From: Vallitalea okinawensis
Lineage (GTDB): Bacteria > Bacillota > Clostridia > Lachnospirales > PQDH01
DNA: 64,000 nt
Reading direction: 5' to 3'
NCBI RefSeq assembly: GCF_002964605.1
Contig: NZ_PQDH01000001.1
Location: forward strand, 620,001-684,000
Positions 33,920 to 43,113 of the stretch are shown here, piece by piece; the stretch's first letter is position 1; each line of letters begins with the position of its first letter. The position numbers and the translations under genes are program-made. A model generated the notes under the pieces. It ran no database searches. It saw nothing but the letters and a program-made list of their open reading frames with translations, and had not been told where the DNA came from.

Positions 33920-35619
33920 TGCAGATCATGGACTTTTCATCAGCTAACTGTAAAAACTGCTATAAGTGCATACAAAATTGCCATGTTAAAGCTATCAAGT
34001 TAATCGACAATCAAGCCACCATTATGAAAGATCGCTGTATCGCTTGCGGGCAATGCTTTGTAGTTTGTCCACAGAATGCACGAAATGTGGTATCTGATTT
34101 AGATGTTATTCAAAGCATGCGTAAAAAGAAAAAATTGATTGCCTCAATAGCGCCGTCCTACTTAGCTATTTATGACAACCCACAAACATTAATAAATAGC
34201 TTAAAGGCACTAGGATTTTCCCATATCGAAGAAACAGCTATTGGTGCAGAAACGGTCAGTCAACAATATGCATCATACATGAAAGAACATAAACTTGATA
34301 ACTACATAACATCGTGTTGCCCTGCTATTACTACAATGATTGAAGTTTATTATCCGGAACTCTTGCAATATTTACTGCCCATTGAATCGCCAATGGCAAT
34401 TCACAGTAAAATGTTAAGAAAAAAATATGGTGAAGATGCTTTCATCACATTTATTGGTCCTTGTATTGCAAAGAAAAAAGAAGCATTCTATTATAAACAG
34501 ATCGGTACTTTGGATGCTGTTCTCACATTTGAAGAAGTTGAAAATTGGATTCAACAAGAAAATGTGGTGGTTACGGAAGAATCAAGAGAAAAGGCAAGCA
34601 ATCATCTATCAGTTGGACAATCTTACCCCATGGAAGAAGGTATCATTGTCGGACTTCAGGATTGTATTAATAGCTTAGGTTATGAAACATTATCTGTTTC
34701 TGGCTTAGAAGGGTGTAAATCTGTTTTCAGTTCTCTATGCAAAGGTGAGATCAACGGTACCTTCATAGAGGCTAACGCATGTATAGGAAGTTGTATAGGC
34801 GGACCGGCACTTCCTAAGTCTGCAAAAGGATCATCAATCTTTGTACGTCAATTGAACCTAACTCGCAGAAAAAGTAAAAACCCACTTACTCTTTCTAACA
34901 GTGTTCAGACCTATCAGCGTCCTTTTAGTAGCAAACCTATTGCGAAAACAGAGATATCTGAAGATGAAATTCAGAGAGTACTTCACTCCATGGGTAAATA
35001 CAGCAAGGCTGATGAGCTAAATTGTGGAGCGTGCGGATACGATACCTGTATCGAAAAAGCCCGTGCTGTATTTGAAGGCATGTCACATCCGGAAATGTGC
35101 ATCCATTTCATGCGAGAGAAAGCTGAGAGTTTAACGAATACTATTTTTGAACATTCTCCAAATATTATCTTTTTGCTTGATAAGGATTTAAATATTATTC
35201 ACTTAAACCCAGCTGCTAAAAAGATTTTTATGACTTCTACTACTATCCAAGGACAACCCATAAGCAGGCTCCTTAATGGGGAAGATTTTAAACTAGTAAA
35301 GTCAACTAAAGAACACATAATAGGGAAAAAAGTCTCATACTTGAAATACGGTTTAGTCTGTATTGAAAACATTATTTATCTTGAAGAGCAAAATAGTTAT
35401 TTAGTGATCCTTCATAACTTAACTGAGCAAGTCAAACGGGATGATGAGCTGGCTAAGTTAAAAAAGAACACCTTGTCAGCTGCACAAAACGTCATTGATA
35501 AGCAGATGCGTGTGGCCCAAGAAATTGCCGGGTTATTAGGTGAAACCACTGCCGAAACCAAAATCACCCTGATGAAATTGCAACAGATTGTTATTGGTGA
35601 AGAAGGTGACATAAAATAA
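33919..35619 (+). CDS. PAS-containing [FeFe] hydrogenase (sensory type)
   Basis: 566 residues. Two 4Fe-4S clusters come first (C11/C14/C17/C21 and C40/C43/C46/C50). The H-cluster domain (about 70-315) keeps all ligands: TSCCP (C133, C134), GPC (C182) and ACIGSC (C288, C292), but lacks the Met of the classic MPC motif. Residues about 355-400 hold a four-Cys Fe-S domain (LNCGACGYDTC), and residues about 410-510 a PAS domain (FEHSPNIIFLLDKDLNIIHLNPAA). The end (510-566) is helical with no kinase domain. The layout fits a group C/D putative H2- or redox-sensing hydrogenase, with the signal probably passing to the phosphatase encoded next (TAATG overlap). Confidence 0.92.
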   Translation: MQIMDFSSANCKNCYKCIQNCHVKAIKLIDNQATIMKDRCIACGQCFVVCPQNARNVVSDLDVIQSMRKKKKLIASIAPSYLAIYDNPQTLINSLKALGFSHIEETAIGAETVSQQYASYMKEHKLDNYITSCCPAITTMIEVYYPELLQYLLPIESPMAIHSKMLRKKYGEDAFITFIGPCIAKKKEAFYYKQIGTLDAVLTFEEVENWIQQENVVVTEESREKASNHLSVGQSYPMEEGIIVGLQDCINSLGYETLSVSGLEGCKSVFSSLCKGEINGTFIEANACIGSCIGGPALPKSAKGSSIFVRQLNLTRRKSKNPLTLSNSVQTYQRPFSSKPIAKTEISEDEIQRVLHSMGKYSKADELNCGACGYDTCIEKARAVFEGMSHPEMCIHFMREKAESLTNTIFEHSPNIIFLLDKDLNIIHLNPAAKKIFMTSTTIQGQPISRLLNGEDFKLVKSTKEHIIGKKVSYLKYGLVCIENIIYLEEQNSYLVILHNLTEQVKRDDELAKLKKNTLSAAQNVIDKQMRVAQEIAGLLGETTAETKITLMKLQQIVIGEEGDIK

Positions 35620-36791
35620 TGAACTCTTTTGTAGACATTGCTACAAATAGCATCAATAAATTTGGTGAAGAATTGTGCGGAGATAAAGTTGAAATAATTA
35701 AAAACGAAGATAGCATTATTATTGTTTTATCCGATGGATTAGGTAGTGGCGTCAAAGCCAATATATTAGCAACCATGACATCTAAAATAGCTGCTACAAT
35801 GCTCAAGGAAGGTGCTAGTATTGAAGCCACTGTTGATACGATTGTCAAAACCCTCCCTGAATGTAAAGTACGAAAACTGGCTTACTCTACCTTTTCCATT
35901 ATCAAAATTGATGAATCAGGTCAAGTTTATATCGTTGAATACGATAATCCATCTGTTTTGATTTACCGAAATGGTCTTGATTACCCCATTGAACGAAAAG
36001 AGAAGAATATAGGGACTAAGACCATCAAAGAGGGGCATTTTAAACTTCAAAAAGGTGATATGATCTCTCTCATAAGTGATGGTGCTATTCATGCAGGTGT
36101 TGGTGCTCTTCTCAACTTAGGTTGGCAATGGGACAGTGTCAACGAATATCTACGCGACCTAAATAATGTTGAAAAAACGGCTAATGCCATAGCTGGAAAC
36201 TTTATAAGTGTATGCAATAATCTCTATGATGATCACCCTGGTGATGATACAACCATTGTCACTGTTAAAGTTCGTGATAAAGAAGAAGTGGAACTCTTCA
36301 CAGGTCCTCCTTCAGATAAAACAATTGATCATTGGATCGTTGATAACCTGGTCAATTCAATGGGTAAAAAAGTTATCTGCGGAGGGACTACTGCTAATAT
36401 CGCTTCTAGAGAATTGAAGCGGGATATCATTGTTGACTTAGATTCTTATAACAAGGATGTGCCACCAATGGCTTATATGGAAGGTTTCGACCTTATTACA
36501 GAAGGTGTATTAACCTTAAAAGCTGCCTTAGAAAAACTCAAAACTTATAGTCAACAAGATTTTAATAATGTGGATGCTCATCGTTTATCTGGGAATGATG
36601 GTGCAACTCAGTTAGCAAATTTACTCATTAATCATTGTACACACTTAAATCTATGGGTAGGTAAAGCTGTGAATCCAGCTCACCAAAATCCGAACCTACC
36701 TATGAATTTAAATATAAAACTGCAAATTGTCAAAGAACTCATTAAGACTTTACAGGGATTAGGTAAAGAAGTTCAAGTGACTTATCTTTAG
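35619..36791 (+). CDS. SpoIIE/PP2C-family serine phosphatase
   Basis: 390 residues. Residues about 10-220 form a PP2C/SpoIIE domain: VLSDGLGSGVKAN and LISDGAIHAG carry metal-binding Asp residues, with DDHPGDDTTIVTVKV as the closing motif. The C-terminal 160 residues (from about 230; GKKVICGGTTANIASREL) form a second domain that I do not recognise and that seems to belong to this hydrogenase-linked type. Inference: it dephosphorylates a protein, perhaps an anti-sigma antagonist, in response to the hydrogenase sensor. Translation is coupled on both sides (1-base overlap before, 9 bases after). Confidence 0.88.
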   Translation: MNSFVDIATNSINKFGEELCGDKVEIIKNEDSIIIVLSDGLGSGVKANILATMTSKIAATMLKEGASIEATVDTIVKTLPECKVRKLAYSTFSIIKIDESGQVYIVEYDNPSVLIYRNGLDYPIERKEKNIGTKTIKEGHFKLQKGDMISLISDGAIHAGVGALLNLGWQWDSVNEYLRDLNNVEKTANAIAGNFISVCNNLYDDHPGDDTTIVTVKVRDKEEVELFTGPPSDKTIDHWIVDNLVNSMGKKVICGGTTANIASRELKRDIIVDLDSYNKDVPPMAYMEGFDLITEGVLTLKAALEKLKTYSQQDFNNVDAHRLSGNDGATQLANLLINHCTHLNLWVGKAVNPAHQNPNLPMNLNIKLQIVKELIKTLQGLGKEVQVTYL

Positions 36792-36800
36792 GAGGTATGT

Positions 36801-38246
36801 ATGCGGAAATTTGAAAATTACGTTCAGTATACCAAGTATAAAGTACTTAAAGAAGTCGCACACTCCACTCTCCAGGATTCTTTAGAAGAAGATCTATTGG
36901 ATATTCCTGAAAAAATAATTCCTGGACCTCAAGCTGAAACAAGATGTTGTATCTATAAAGAGAGGGCCATCATCAATGAGCGGATTAAACTAGCTATGAA
37001 AGGGGATCAAACTCAACCAACCCACATTGAGGTCATCCCTTTAGCCTGTGATGAATGCCCAGTTGATCGTTATACTGTAACAGAAGCATGTCGAGGCTGC
37101 TTAGCCCATAAATGCAAAGATGTATGCCCCTTTGGCGCTATATCTATTGTCGGTCAAAGAGCTATCATCGACCCTTTGAAATGTCGAGAATGTGGTAAAT
37201 GTGCTGAAGTTTGCCCATTTAATGCTATTGCAGAAGTACAACGGCCTTGTATTCGTGCATGTGAAGCTAACGCTATTACTTATGATTCTGAAAGCAAGAA
37301 AGCTTCAATTAATGAAGATCATTGTGTGCAATGCGGTGCTTGTGTATTTCAGTGCCCATTTGGTGCTATCATGGATCAATCTTATATTACCAATGTCATA
37401 CGCCTATTAAAAAATAAGAAGGATTCAGATGCTAAAGTATACGCTTTAATTGCACCTGCTATTTCCAGTCAATTCACTTATGCCAGAATAAACCAAGTAG
37501 TGACCGGTATCAAAAAGCTAGGCTTTCACAGTGTTATTGAAGTAGCTCTTGGTGCTGATTTAGTAGCCTTCCATGAAACAAAGCATTTAGCTAAAGAACT
37601 GCCCGAAAAGGAATGGCTAACAAGTTCCTGTTGTCCTGCATTTGTAGATTATATTGAAAAAAATTATCCTGATTATAAAGATCATATATCCACTGCTATT
37701 TCTCCTATGATAGCAACTGCAAGACTGGTAAAAAAAACAGATCCACGAGCCAAAATTGTTTTTATCGGCCCTTGTATCGCTAAAAAAATGGAGCAGCAGA
37801 AATATGCTGAAGATGTGGACTATGTCTTAACCTTTGAAGAACTCCAAGCATTATTGGATGCCCATCAGATAGCAGTTGAAGATTGCGAAGATGGTCTTCT
37901 CGATAACGCTTCCTATTTCGGTCGTATTTTTGCAAGATCAGGGGGACTATCCGATGCAGTAACCCAAGCTGCAAAGGAGCTTAAGTTAGACTTGACAGTA
38001 ACCCCTGTACTAGGTGACGGTCTAAAAGAATGCGATCGACACTTGAAGATAGCTACCTTCAATAAACTTAAAGGTAATTTTATAGAAGGTATGGCTTGTA
38101 AAGGTGGTTGTATCTGTGGTCCTGCTTCACTCTCCCATGGACCAAAGGATAAAAACCAAGTCGATAAGTATGGCAAATTAGCCATGGAAAAAAGTATAAC
38201 GGATTCCATACGTGTCTTGGACATTAATCAAGTTAACCTCGATTAG
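36801..38246 (+). CDS. [FeFe] hydrogenase-like iron-sulfur protein
   Basis: 481 residues. An N-terminal region (1-95) with paired Cys is followed by several 4Fe-4S motifs (CRGCLAHKCKDVCP, CRECGKCAEVCP, CVQCGACVFQCP, about 100-195) and a Fe-hydrogenase H-cluster domain (about 205-470) with TSSCCPAF, GPCIAKK and MACKGGCICGP. All expected H-cluster Cys are present, but the Met of MPC is again replaced by Gly. No PAS domain. Last gene of the operon, with AGGAGG before ATG. It may be the catalytic partner of the sensory enzyme. No maturation genes (hydEFG) lie in the window. Confidence 0.92.
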   Translation: MRKFENYVQYTKYKVLKEVAHSTLQDSLEEDLLDIPEKIIPGPQAETRCCIYKERAIINERIKLAMKGDQTQPTHIEVIPLACDECPVDRYTVTEACRGCLAHKCKDVCPFGAISIVGQRAIIDPLKCRECGKCAEVCPFNAIAEVQRPCIRACEANAITYDSESKKASINEDHCVQCGACVFQCPFGAIMDQSYITNVIRLLKNKKDSDAKVYALIAPAISSQFTYARINQVVTGIKKLGFHSVIEVALGADLVAFHETKHLAKELPEKEWLTSSCCPAFVDYIEKNYPDYKDHISTAISPMIATARLVKKTDPRAKIVFIGPCIAKKMEQQKYAEDVDYVLTFEELQALLDAHQIAVEDCEDGLLDNASYFGRIFARSGGLSDAVTQAAKELKLDLTVTPVLGDGLKECDRHLKIATFNKLKGNFIEGMACKGGCICGPASLSHGPKDKNQVDKYGKLAMEKSITDSIRVLDINQVNLD

Positions 38247-38271
38247 CCTAATAAACTCTAATAAGCTAAAA

Positions 38272-38316
38272 AAAGCTTTGTCAAGATTCTAAATGTTTAG
38301 ATCTGGGCAAAGCTTT
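38272..38316. terminator. Bidirectional terminator after the hydrogenase operon
   Basis: AAAGCTTTG (38272-38280) and CAAAGCTTT (38308-38316) close a stem with an inner AGATTCTAAA/TTTAGATCT helix; A and T runs flank it between convergent genes. Confidence 0.8.
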
Positions 38317-38333
38317 CCTTTTAAGTTCCACTT

Positions 38334-39500
38334 CTAAAACCATAGTGGATTGGAGATTGCAAATGGTATGTTTTCTTCAAGTTGCCAAAGTTCCCCTCGT
38401 ATAAATCGGTATCCTTCAAAAGTATAATCATGCACAGATGATTCCATTAATATTTCTTCACTTAAGAGCCCTTTATCCGTAAATAGACGTAATTTACAGG
38501 GAGAAAATTGGTGGATAAGAATACTTACCTTTTCACTATTTTTTATAAATTCCAGATATGGTGATTTCGGAGAATAGCAAATGCATACTTTACCTTCCCT
38601 AAGTCCTTCTAGAATACCTTCTTTTGTAAGAGAATCTGACTTAACACGTGTGGTTGGATAACCAAACCATTTATCTGGGTGCTTACCATGGGCATCACTT
38701 CCTCCAACAGCAATAAGCTTTCGCCCTTCACATAGGACATCGTGCCACCATTGAATGCAGTCGTAGTTCCCTTGATCCCAAAAAGCATTCCATACCTCAA
38801 TATGTGTAAATGGGTGGTTTAAAGATAACTTCCAAGTATCTTTAAAAAAAGGATGATTAATAGATAACATCGCAGTAGCAGGTAGAGATTTAATAATACG
38901 TGTCAATTCATCGTCATTATTAAAAATGACATTCTTTAAAGGCTCCTCAATGTTCCATACATTAGCATGACCATAGTAGGAAGTTAACTCTACTCCAGGT
39001 ATATGAATAAGTCCAATATTATGTGAAAGTTCATGGTGACCGCTCATAGCATTATGATCTGTAAGTGCCATAAAATCTAATCCAGCTTCTTTAACATGAT
39101 TCATTACTTCAGGTACTGTATATATACCATCACTATGGATGCTGTGCATATGTAGATCACCAGCTAACCACCGAGTATCAGGTTGATGACAGATAATCTC
39201 CGCCTCTATACTGTTGTCTTCATATAGTTTAGCTAAACCTATGAGTAGTTGCCATTGTCCTTCCTGAATACCTGGAAAATAACCCTCTGAGGCAAAATCA
39301 GAAGCAATAATAATCTGTGACAACGTTCCACCACTCCACCCCTGAAATCCTTCAGGTGACTCAAGTGATATATCTATACCATTGATCTTCGAGTCATTTC
39401 TAACGATTATTTCTATTCGCTCAGTATCTTTTGGTACCTCGAATGGAAAAGGATAGTAAGCAAGTGTATCCGTTTTTTTATACTTCAATGAAACATTCAT
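38334..39500 (-). CDS. PHP-domain metallohydrolase, CehA/McbA type (A)
   Basis: 388 residues, ATG 39500 with AAAGGG upstream. An N-terminal beta-rich domain (about 1-125) is followed by the PHP domain: GDLHMHSIHSDG near 128-139, LTDHNAMSG, PGVELTSYYGH, INHPFF and GGSDAHG are the metal-ligand motifs of the trinuclear site. Such enzymes hydrolyse phosphoesters, carbamates or related bonds; the substrate is unknown. It is the last gene of the binding protein-permease-permease-hydrolase operon, 5 bases after the second permease, so it probably acts in the cytoplasm on the imported compound. Paralogous to the PHP gene at 47330-48622. Confidence 0.9.
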   Translation of the reverse strand: MNVSLKYKKTDTLAYYPFPFEVPKDTERIEIIVRNDSKINGIDISLESPEGFQGWSGGTLSQIIIASDFASEGYFPGIQEGQWQLLIGLAKLYEDNSIEAEIICHQPDTRWLAGDLHMHSIHSDGIYTVPEVMNHVKEAGLDFMALTDHNAMSGHHELSHNIGLIHIPGVELTSYYGHANVWNIEEPLKNVIFNNDDELTRIIKSLPATAMLSINHPFFKDTWKLSLNHPFTHIEVWNAFWDQGNYDCIQWWHDVLCEGRKLIAVGGSDAHGKHPDKWFGYPTTRVKSDSLTKEGILEGLREGKVCICYSPKSPYLEFIKNSEKVSILIHQFSPCKLRLFTDKGLLSEEILMESSVHDYTFEGYRFIRGELWQLEENIPFAISNPLWF

Positions 39501-39505
39501 GAATA

Positions 39506-40378
39506 TCAACCCTTTGTTGATCCTAACATCAAACCGGATAAGAAATATCTTTGTAAAAAGGGATATATCAGTAATAAAGGTATAATGGCGATAACAACAC
39601 CTGCCATTTGAGCATTCTTTGTTATGAAAGTTGCTGATGATGAAGCATCGCTATCTACAACTAGACCTTTTAAAGCTACTTGCAGAGTATACTTCTTAGG
39701 ATCACTTATGAAAATTACGGATTCCATGAAGTGATTCCATTTTTCAACGAATTGAAAAAGTGTTACTGTAGCTAGACCAGGCTTTGCTAATGGTAAATAA
39801 ACTCTAAAAAGCAAATCTAATTCTTTGGCTCCATCGATATATGCCGCTTCACCTAAAGACTTAGGAATACTCTCAAAGAAATTTTTCATTAACATTACCG
39901 TATACCCTGTAATCATGTTGGTTACGATGATAGCCCATAAACTATTGATTAAGTGTAGTTGCTTATATAATAAGTACAGTGGAATCATTATGTTTTGTAA
40001 GGGTACCATCATGGTAATGAGTATGAAAGCTACAAAGAATCGCTTTGCACCAAAATCTTCTTTGGACAATGCATATCCTGTTAAGGTACATAAAGATACA
40101 TGCAGGAAAGTACCTGCTATAGTAACAACGATATTGTTAATAATGGGTTTTGCGATCTTCACTTGCTCAAATAAGGTTACGTAACCCTCTATACTGAATT
40201 CCTTAGGCCATAATACAATGGTAGGACTCATTGATCCCATATCAGATGAGAAAGATAGAGCAAATGTATTCAGTAAAGGAATAACCATTGAAGCAACCAC
40301 TAAAAATAAAAACAAGATATTGACTATCTCAAAAATTTGACGCCCTTTGGTTCGATCAATTTGTGATTGTATGTTCAT
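39506..40378 (-). CDS. ABC transporter permease, LplC/CUT1 type
   Basis: 290 residues, six membrane helices. The EAA loop is EAAYIDGAKELDLLFRVYLPLAKPG near 178-202. The N-terminus and helix pattern match LplC/YtcP-like permeases of the CUT1 oligosaccharide group. It pairs with the permease upstream and the binding protein at 41366-42826. The ATPase (MsmX-type) is not encoded here, as is usual for Lpl systems. AGGAGG precedes ATG. Confidence 0.94.
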   Translation of the reverse strand: MNIQSQIDRTKGRQIFEIVNILFLFLVVASMVIPLLNTFALSFSSDMGSMSPTIVLWPKEFSIEGYVTLFEQVKIAKPIINNIVVTIAGTFLHVSLCTLTGYALSKEDFGAKRFFVAFILITMMVPLQNIMIPLYLLYKQLHLINSLWAIIVTNMITGYTVMLMKNFFESIPKSLGEAAYIDGAKELDLLFRVYLPLAKPGLATVTLFQFVEKWNHFMESVIFISDPKKYTLQVALKGLVVDSDASSSATFITKNAQMAGVVIAIIPLLLIYPFLQRYFLSGLMLGSTKG

Positions 40379-40389
40379 CTCTCTTCCTC

Positions 40390-41322
40390 CTATCTTTCAG
40401 TCTTTTTGACTACGAATTGATAAAACAATGTTAATACACCGATAATACCAAGCATGACCACAGCTACAGCTGATGCATAGTCCATCCTAAAGTTTTGTAA
40501 ACCTAATTTATAGGTATAAGTCATGACAACTTCTGTTTTATCAACAACAGATGGGTTCGTTAAAATAAAGGATTGACTAAACATACGTAAGGATGCAATT
40601 AAGTTAAGCATTAATACGACCTTCATTGTTGGATATAATCCCGGTATGGTGATATGCAAAACTTGCTTTAGTCGCCCCGCTCCATCAATTCTCGCCGCCT
40701 CGTATAAACAAGGATCAATATTCGTTAACGCAGCTAAATAAATGATACAACCGTATCCTGCTGTCTTCCAGGTATTTAGAAACCAAAATATGGCTGTGAT
40801 CCATTTTTCACTTGTCATGAAATTGATGGTGTCTAATCCCATTTGTTTTAAAGCCATGTTGACCATACCGATATCAGGAGCCAATATACTGATAAAGATA
40901 CCACTAATGGCTACCCAAGAAAATAGATTTGGAGTATAGATAATTGTTTGAACAAAGCGTTTTAACTTATTTTGCATGACTTCATTAAGGAGTAATGCTA
41001 AAAGAACTTGAATAATAAAACCAAAAAACAAGTTTCCTCCACCAATAACTAAAGTATTCTTTAAAGATCTCCAAAAATCCATGTCTGTTAAAATTTCTTT
41101 ATAGTGGGTTAACCCTGCCCAAGAACTCTCCCCAATCAAAGCATAATCTTGAATACTGATGATAAAGCCCCTGAATAGTGGATAATAATAAAATAGAATA
41201 CAAAATATGAAAGCGGGTATTAATAAGGCATAAATACTTTGATTGCGTTTAAAATCACTAATTACGGAACCCCAAAAAGATATCTTCTTAGATTCTTTTA
41301 CTTTTAAATCTATGTGAGTCAT
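40390..41322 (-). CDS. ABC transporter permease, LplB/CUT1 type
   Basis: 310 residues, six membrane helices, with LYEAARIDGAGRLKQVLHITIPG as the EAA loop near 205-227 and the LplB-like start YALLIPAFIFCILFYYYPLF. AGGAGGTGATGG lies before ATG. It follows the binding-protein gene after an intercistronic hairpin and precedes the second permease by 11 bases. Confidence 0.94.
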   Translation of the reverse strand: MTHIDLKVKESKKISFWGSVISDFKRNQSIYALLIPAFIFCILFYYYPLFRGFIISIQDYALIGESSWAGLTHYKEILTDMDFWRSLKNTLVIGGGNLFFGFIIQVLLALLLNEVMQNKLKRFVQTIIYTPNLFSWVAISGIFISILAPDIGMVNMALKQMGLDTINFMTSEKWITAIFWFLNTWKTAGYGCIIYLAALTNIDPCLYEAARIDGAGRLKQVLHITIPGLYPTMKVVLMLNLIASLRMFSQSFILTNPSVVDKTEVVMTYTYKLGLQNFRMDYASAVAVVMLGIIGVLTLFYQFVVKKTER

Positions 41323-41339
41323 TCCATCACCTCCTAGTA

Positions 41340-41359
41340 AGGGTGGCTATCGCCACCCT
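41340..41359 (-). other. Intercistronic hairpin after binding-protein gene A
   Basis: AGGGTGGC-TATC-GCCACCCT, perfect 8-bp stem, no T run. It sits between the binding-protein stop and the permease start, where such hairpins protect the upstream message and raise binding-protein levels. Confidence 0.7.
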
Positions 41360-41365
41360 GTTTAT

Positions 41366-42826
41366 CTAATCAATAAGTCCTTTTCCCTTTAGTTCTTTTT
41401 GCATACTAGCAACAGCTTCTTCTCCTGTAATTTCACCTAGAATAGCTTTAATGATAAATTTATCAACGATTTCTTCAGCTGCTTTACTGTTTGCATTAAT
41501 CAGTTCTGGTTGACCGTAATTTAATACTACGTCTCTAGATTGTTCATAATTTTTAGGGATCTTCACTGGGTTAACCCATTGTGAAGATTTTGCTACTACA
41601 ACACCATGGTCCATACTATGTTGTTCACCAATCTCTGTTAATACGTACTTACCATCTTCAACAGTATAATCATGACCTTCTATACCTAAAGTACTTAGAA
41701 TATTTCCTTCATAAGTATGATAGAACTCTAAGAATTTAAAAGCCCAATCTTTATTATCACTGTAGTTTAATAGAGTGAATAGCCCATCTTGACCAGTTGT
41801 TATACTTCCTTCACCATTTGCTCCTTTAGGAGGCTCTAAACCATATATTTCGAAAGATGTATTAGGATCTTCTGCTAATGCCTTATCATTGAATAAACCA
41901 GTCCAGTTATCCCAGTAAACCATTAAACCAGCACGTCCTGTTAATATCATTTCTCTACAGTCCGAACTACCATTTGTTGGGAAGTTAGGATCCATAATAC
42001 CTTCAGCATATAATCTTGCTAACCAATCGTAAACCTCAATGGCCTCCTCTGTTGCATATGGAACAAACAGCTGACCATTTTCATCTACATCATAACCATC
42101 CACTAGGCCTTTTGTTCCCATGAAAGGCTGGATATCATAGGTTTTTTTCAATGTAAATCCATAAGTATCATCTTGCCCATTACCATCAGGATCGTTGAAC
42201 GTAAATGCTCTTAGCATGTCATAATATCCGTCTAAGTCCTGAGGTTCATCCAATCCTAATTGATCTAACCAATCTTTTCGAACTAATGGTAAGCGTCCAC
42301 CTTCATATTTATTGAAAACAGCATAAATTTCACCATCATCACGACGAATACGCTCCCATTCTTTTGGATCAATTATTTCCGGATTACCTAAAACTTCAGA
42401 CTCTTCAATGCGGCTTGTTAAAGGTTCAAATGCGTTAAGAGGTAATAATTTTTCAAATATATCGGTATTCATATAAAGAATATCGATTTCTTCACCAGCA
42501 GCTAATGTTGTTGTTATCTTCGTATCGTATTCATCACCAGCTACACGAACCGCTTCCAATTGAATACCAGATAATCTTTCAGCTTCTTGATTCCAAAGTT
42601 CCATCTCATCTGGGTCATTACCACCAACTACAGCTGTAAGCATTTTAACAGGTCTCTCCTGCTTTGGTTCTTCTTTTACTTCTTCTGATTCATTTTTTGT
42701 ACCTTCTGCCGTCTGTTTGTTTTCTTGTTTTCCTTCATTCTCTGATTTTGCTGCTTCATCTGCTCCACATCCTACTATTCCTAATGTAAGTATAGTAACC
42801 ATACATAGAGCTAAAAATTTCTTCAT
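41366..42826 (-). CDS. Extracellular solute-binding lipoprotein, LplA type (A)
   Basis: 486 residues from ATG 42826 (GGGAGG upstream). Lipoprotein signal with lipobox LGIVGC (Cys20) and an acidic low-complexity linker up to about residue 60. The mature part is a two-lobe CUT1-type solute binder with a Ca-binding-like DPDGNGQDDTYG loop near 200. It shares most of its sequence with the binding protein at 45440-46864 (IYMNTDIFE, YAVFNKYEGGRLPL, FVYWDNWTG-type motifs), so the two likely bind related oligosaccharides. The ORF extends to 42904 but that would put 26 residues before the signal peptide. Confidence 0.92.
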   Translation of the reverse strand: MKKFLALCMVTILTLGIVGCGADEAAKSENEGKQENKQTAEGTKNESEEVKEEPKQERPVKMLTAVVGGNDPDEMELWNQEAERLSGIQLEAVRVAGDEYDTKITTTLAAGEEIDILYMNTDIFEKLLPLNAFEPLTSRIEESEVLGNPEIIDPKEWERIRRDDGEIYAVFNKYEGGRLPLVRKDWLDQLGLDEPQDLDGYYDMLRAFTFNDPDGNGQDDTYGFTLKKTYDIQPFMGTKGLVDGYDVDENGQLFVPYATEEAIEVYDWLARLYAEGIMDPNFPTNGSSDCREMILTGRAGLMVYWDNWTGLFNDKALAEDPNTSFEIYGLEPPKGANGEGSITTGQDGLFTLLNYSDNKDWAFKFLEFYHTYEGNILSTLGIEGHDYTVEDGKYVLTEIGEQHSMDHGVVVAKSSQWVNPVKIPKNYEQSRDVVLNYGQPELINANSKAAEEIVDKFIIKAILGEITGEEAVASMQKELKGKGLID

Positions 42827-43113
42827 ATAACCTCCCATGATTATCCTCCTCATTCTCTTTTCATTTTCTGTGATCACAGCAAGAGTCCTACGTGGTCCTC
42901 TCATGCATTATTATGGGATTAATCATCTGAAAGATAAAGAGTAGCCTTCGGCAAACTCCTTCTTTAAAGGTTCAAAACCAAAAGTTAATGTAATGAGTCA
43001 AAGTCATGGTCTATTTGACTATGGATTATGTTAAAATAAAACATAGCTTGTTTACAAACTATAATCAGTTAAAATGTTATTGAACAAAATGAATAAGTTT
43101 TAGGGGGATTAAC

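Noticed and set aside
37913-38224. 103-residue ORF opposite the hydrogenase-like gene
   Set aside because: Lies wholly within a well supported iron-sulfur gene and reads as a reverse-frame artefact.
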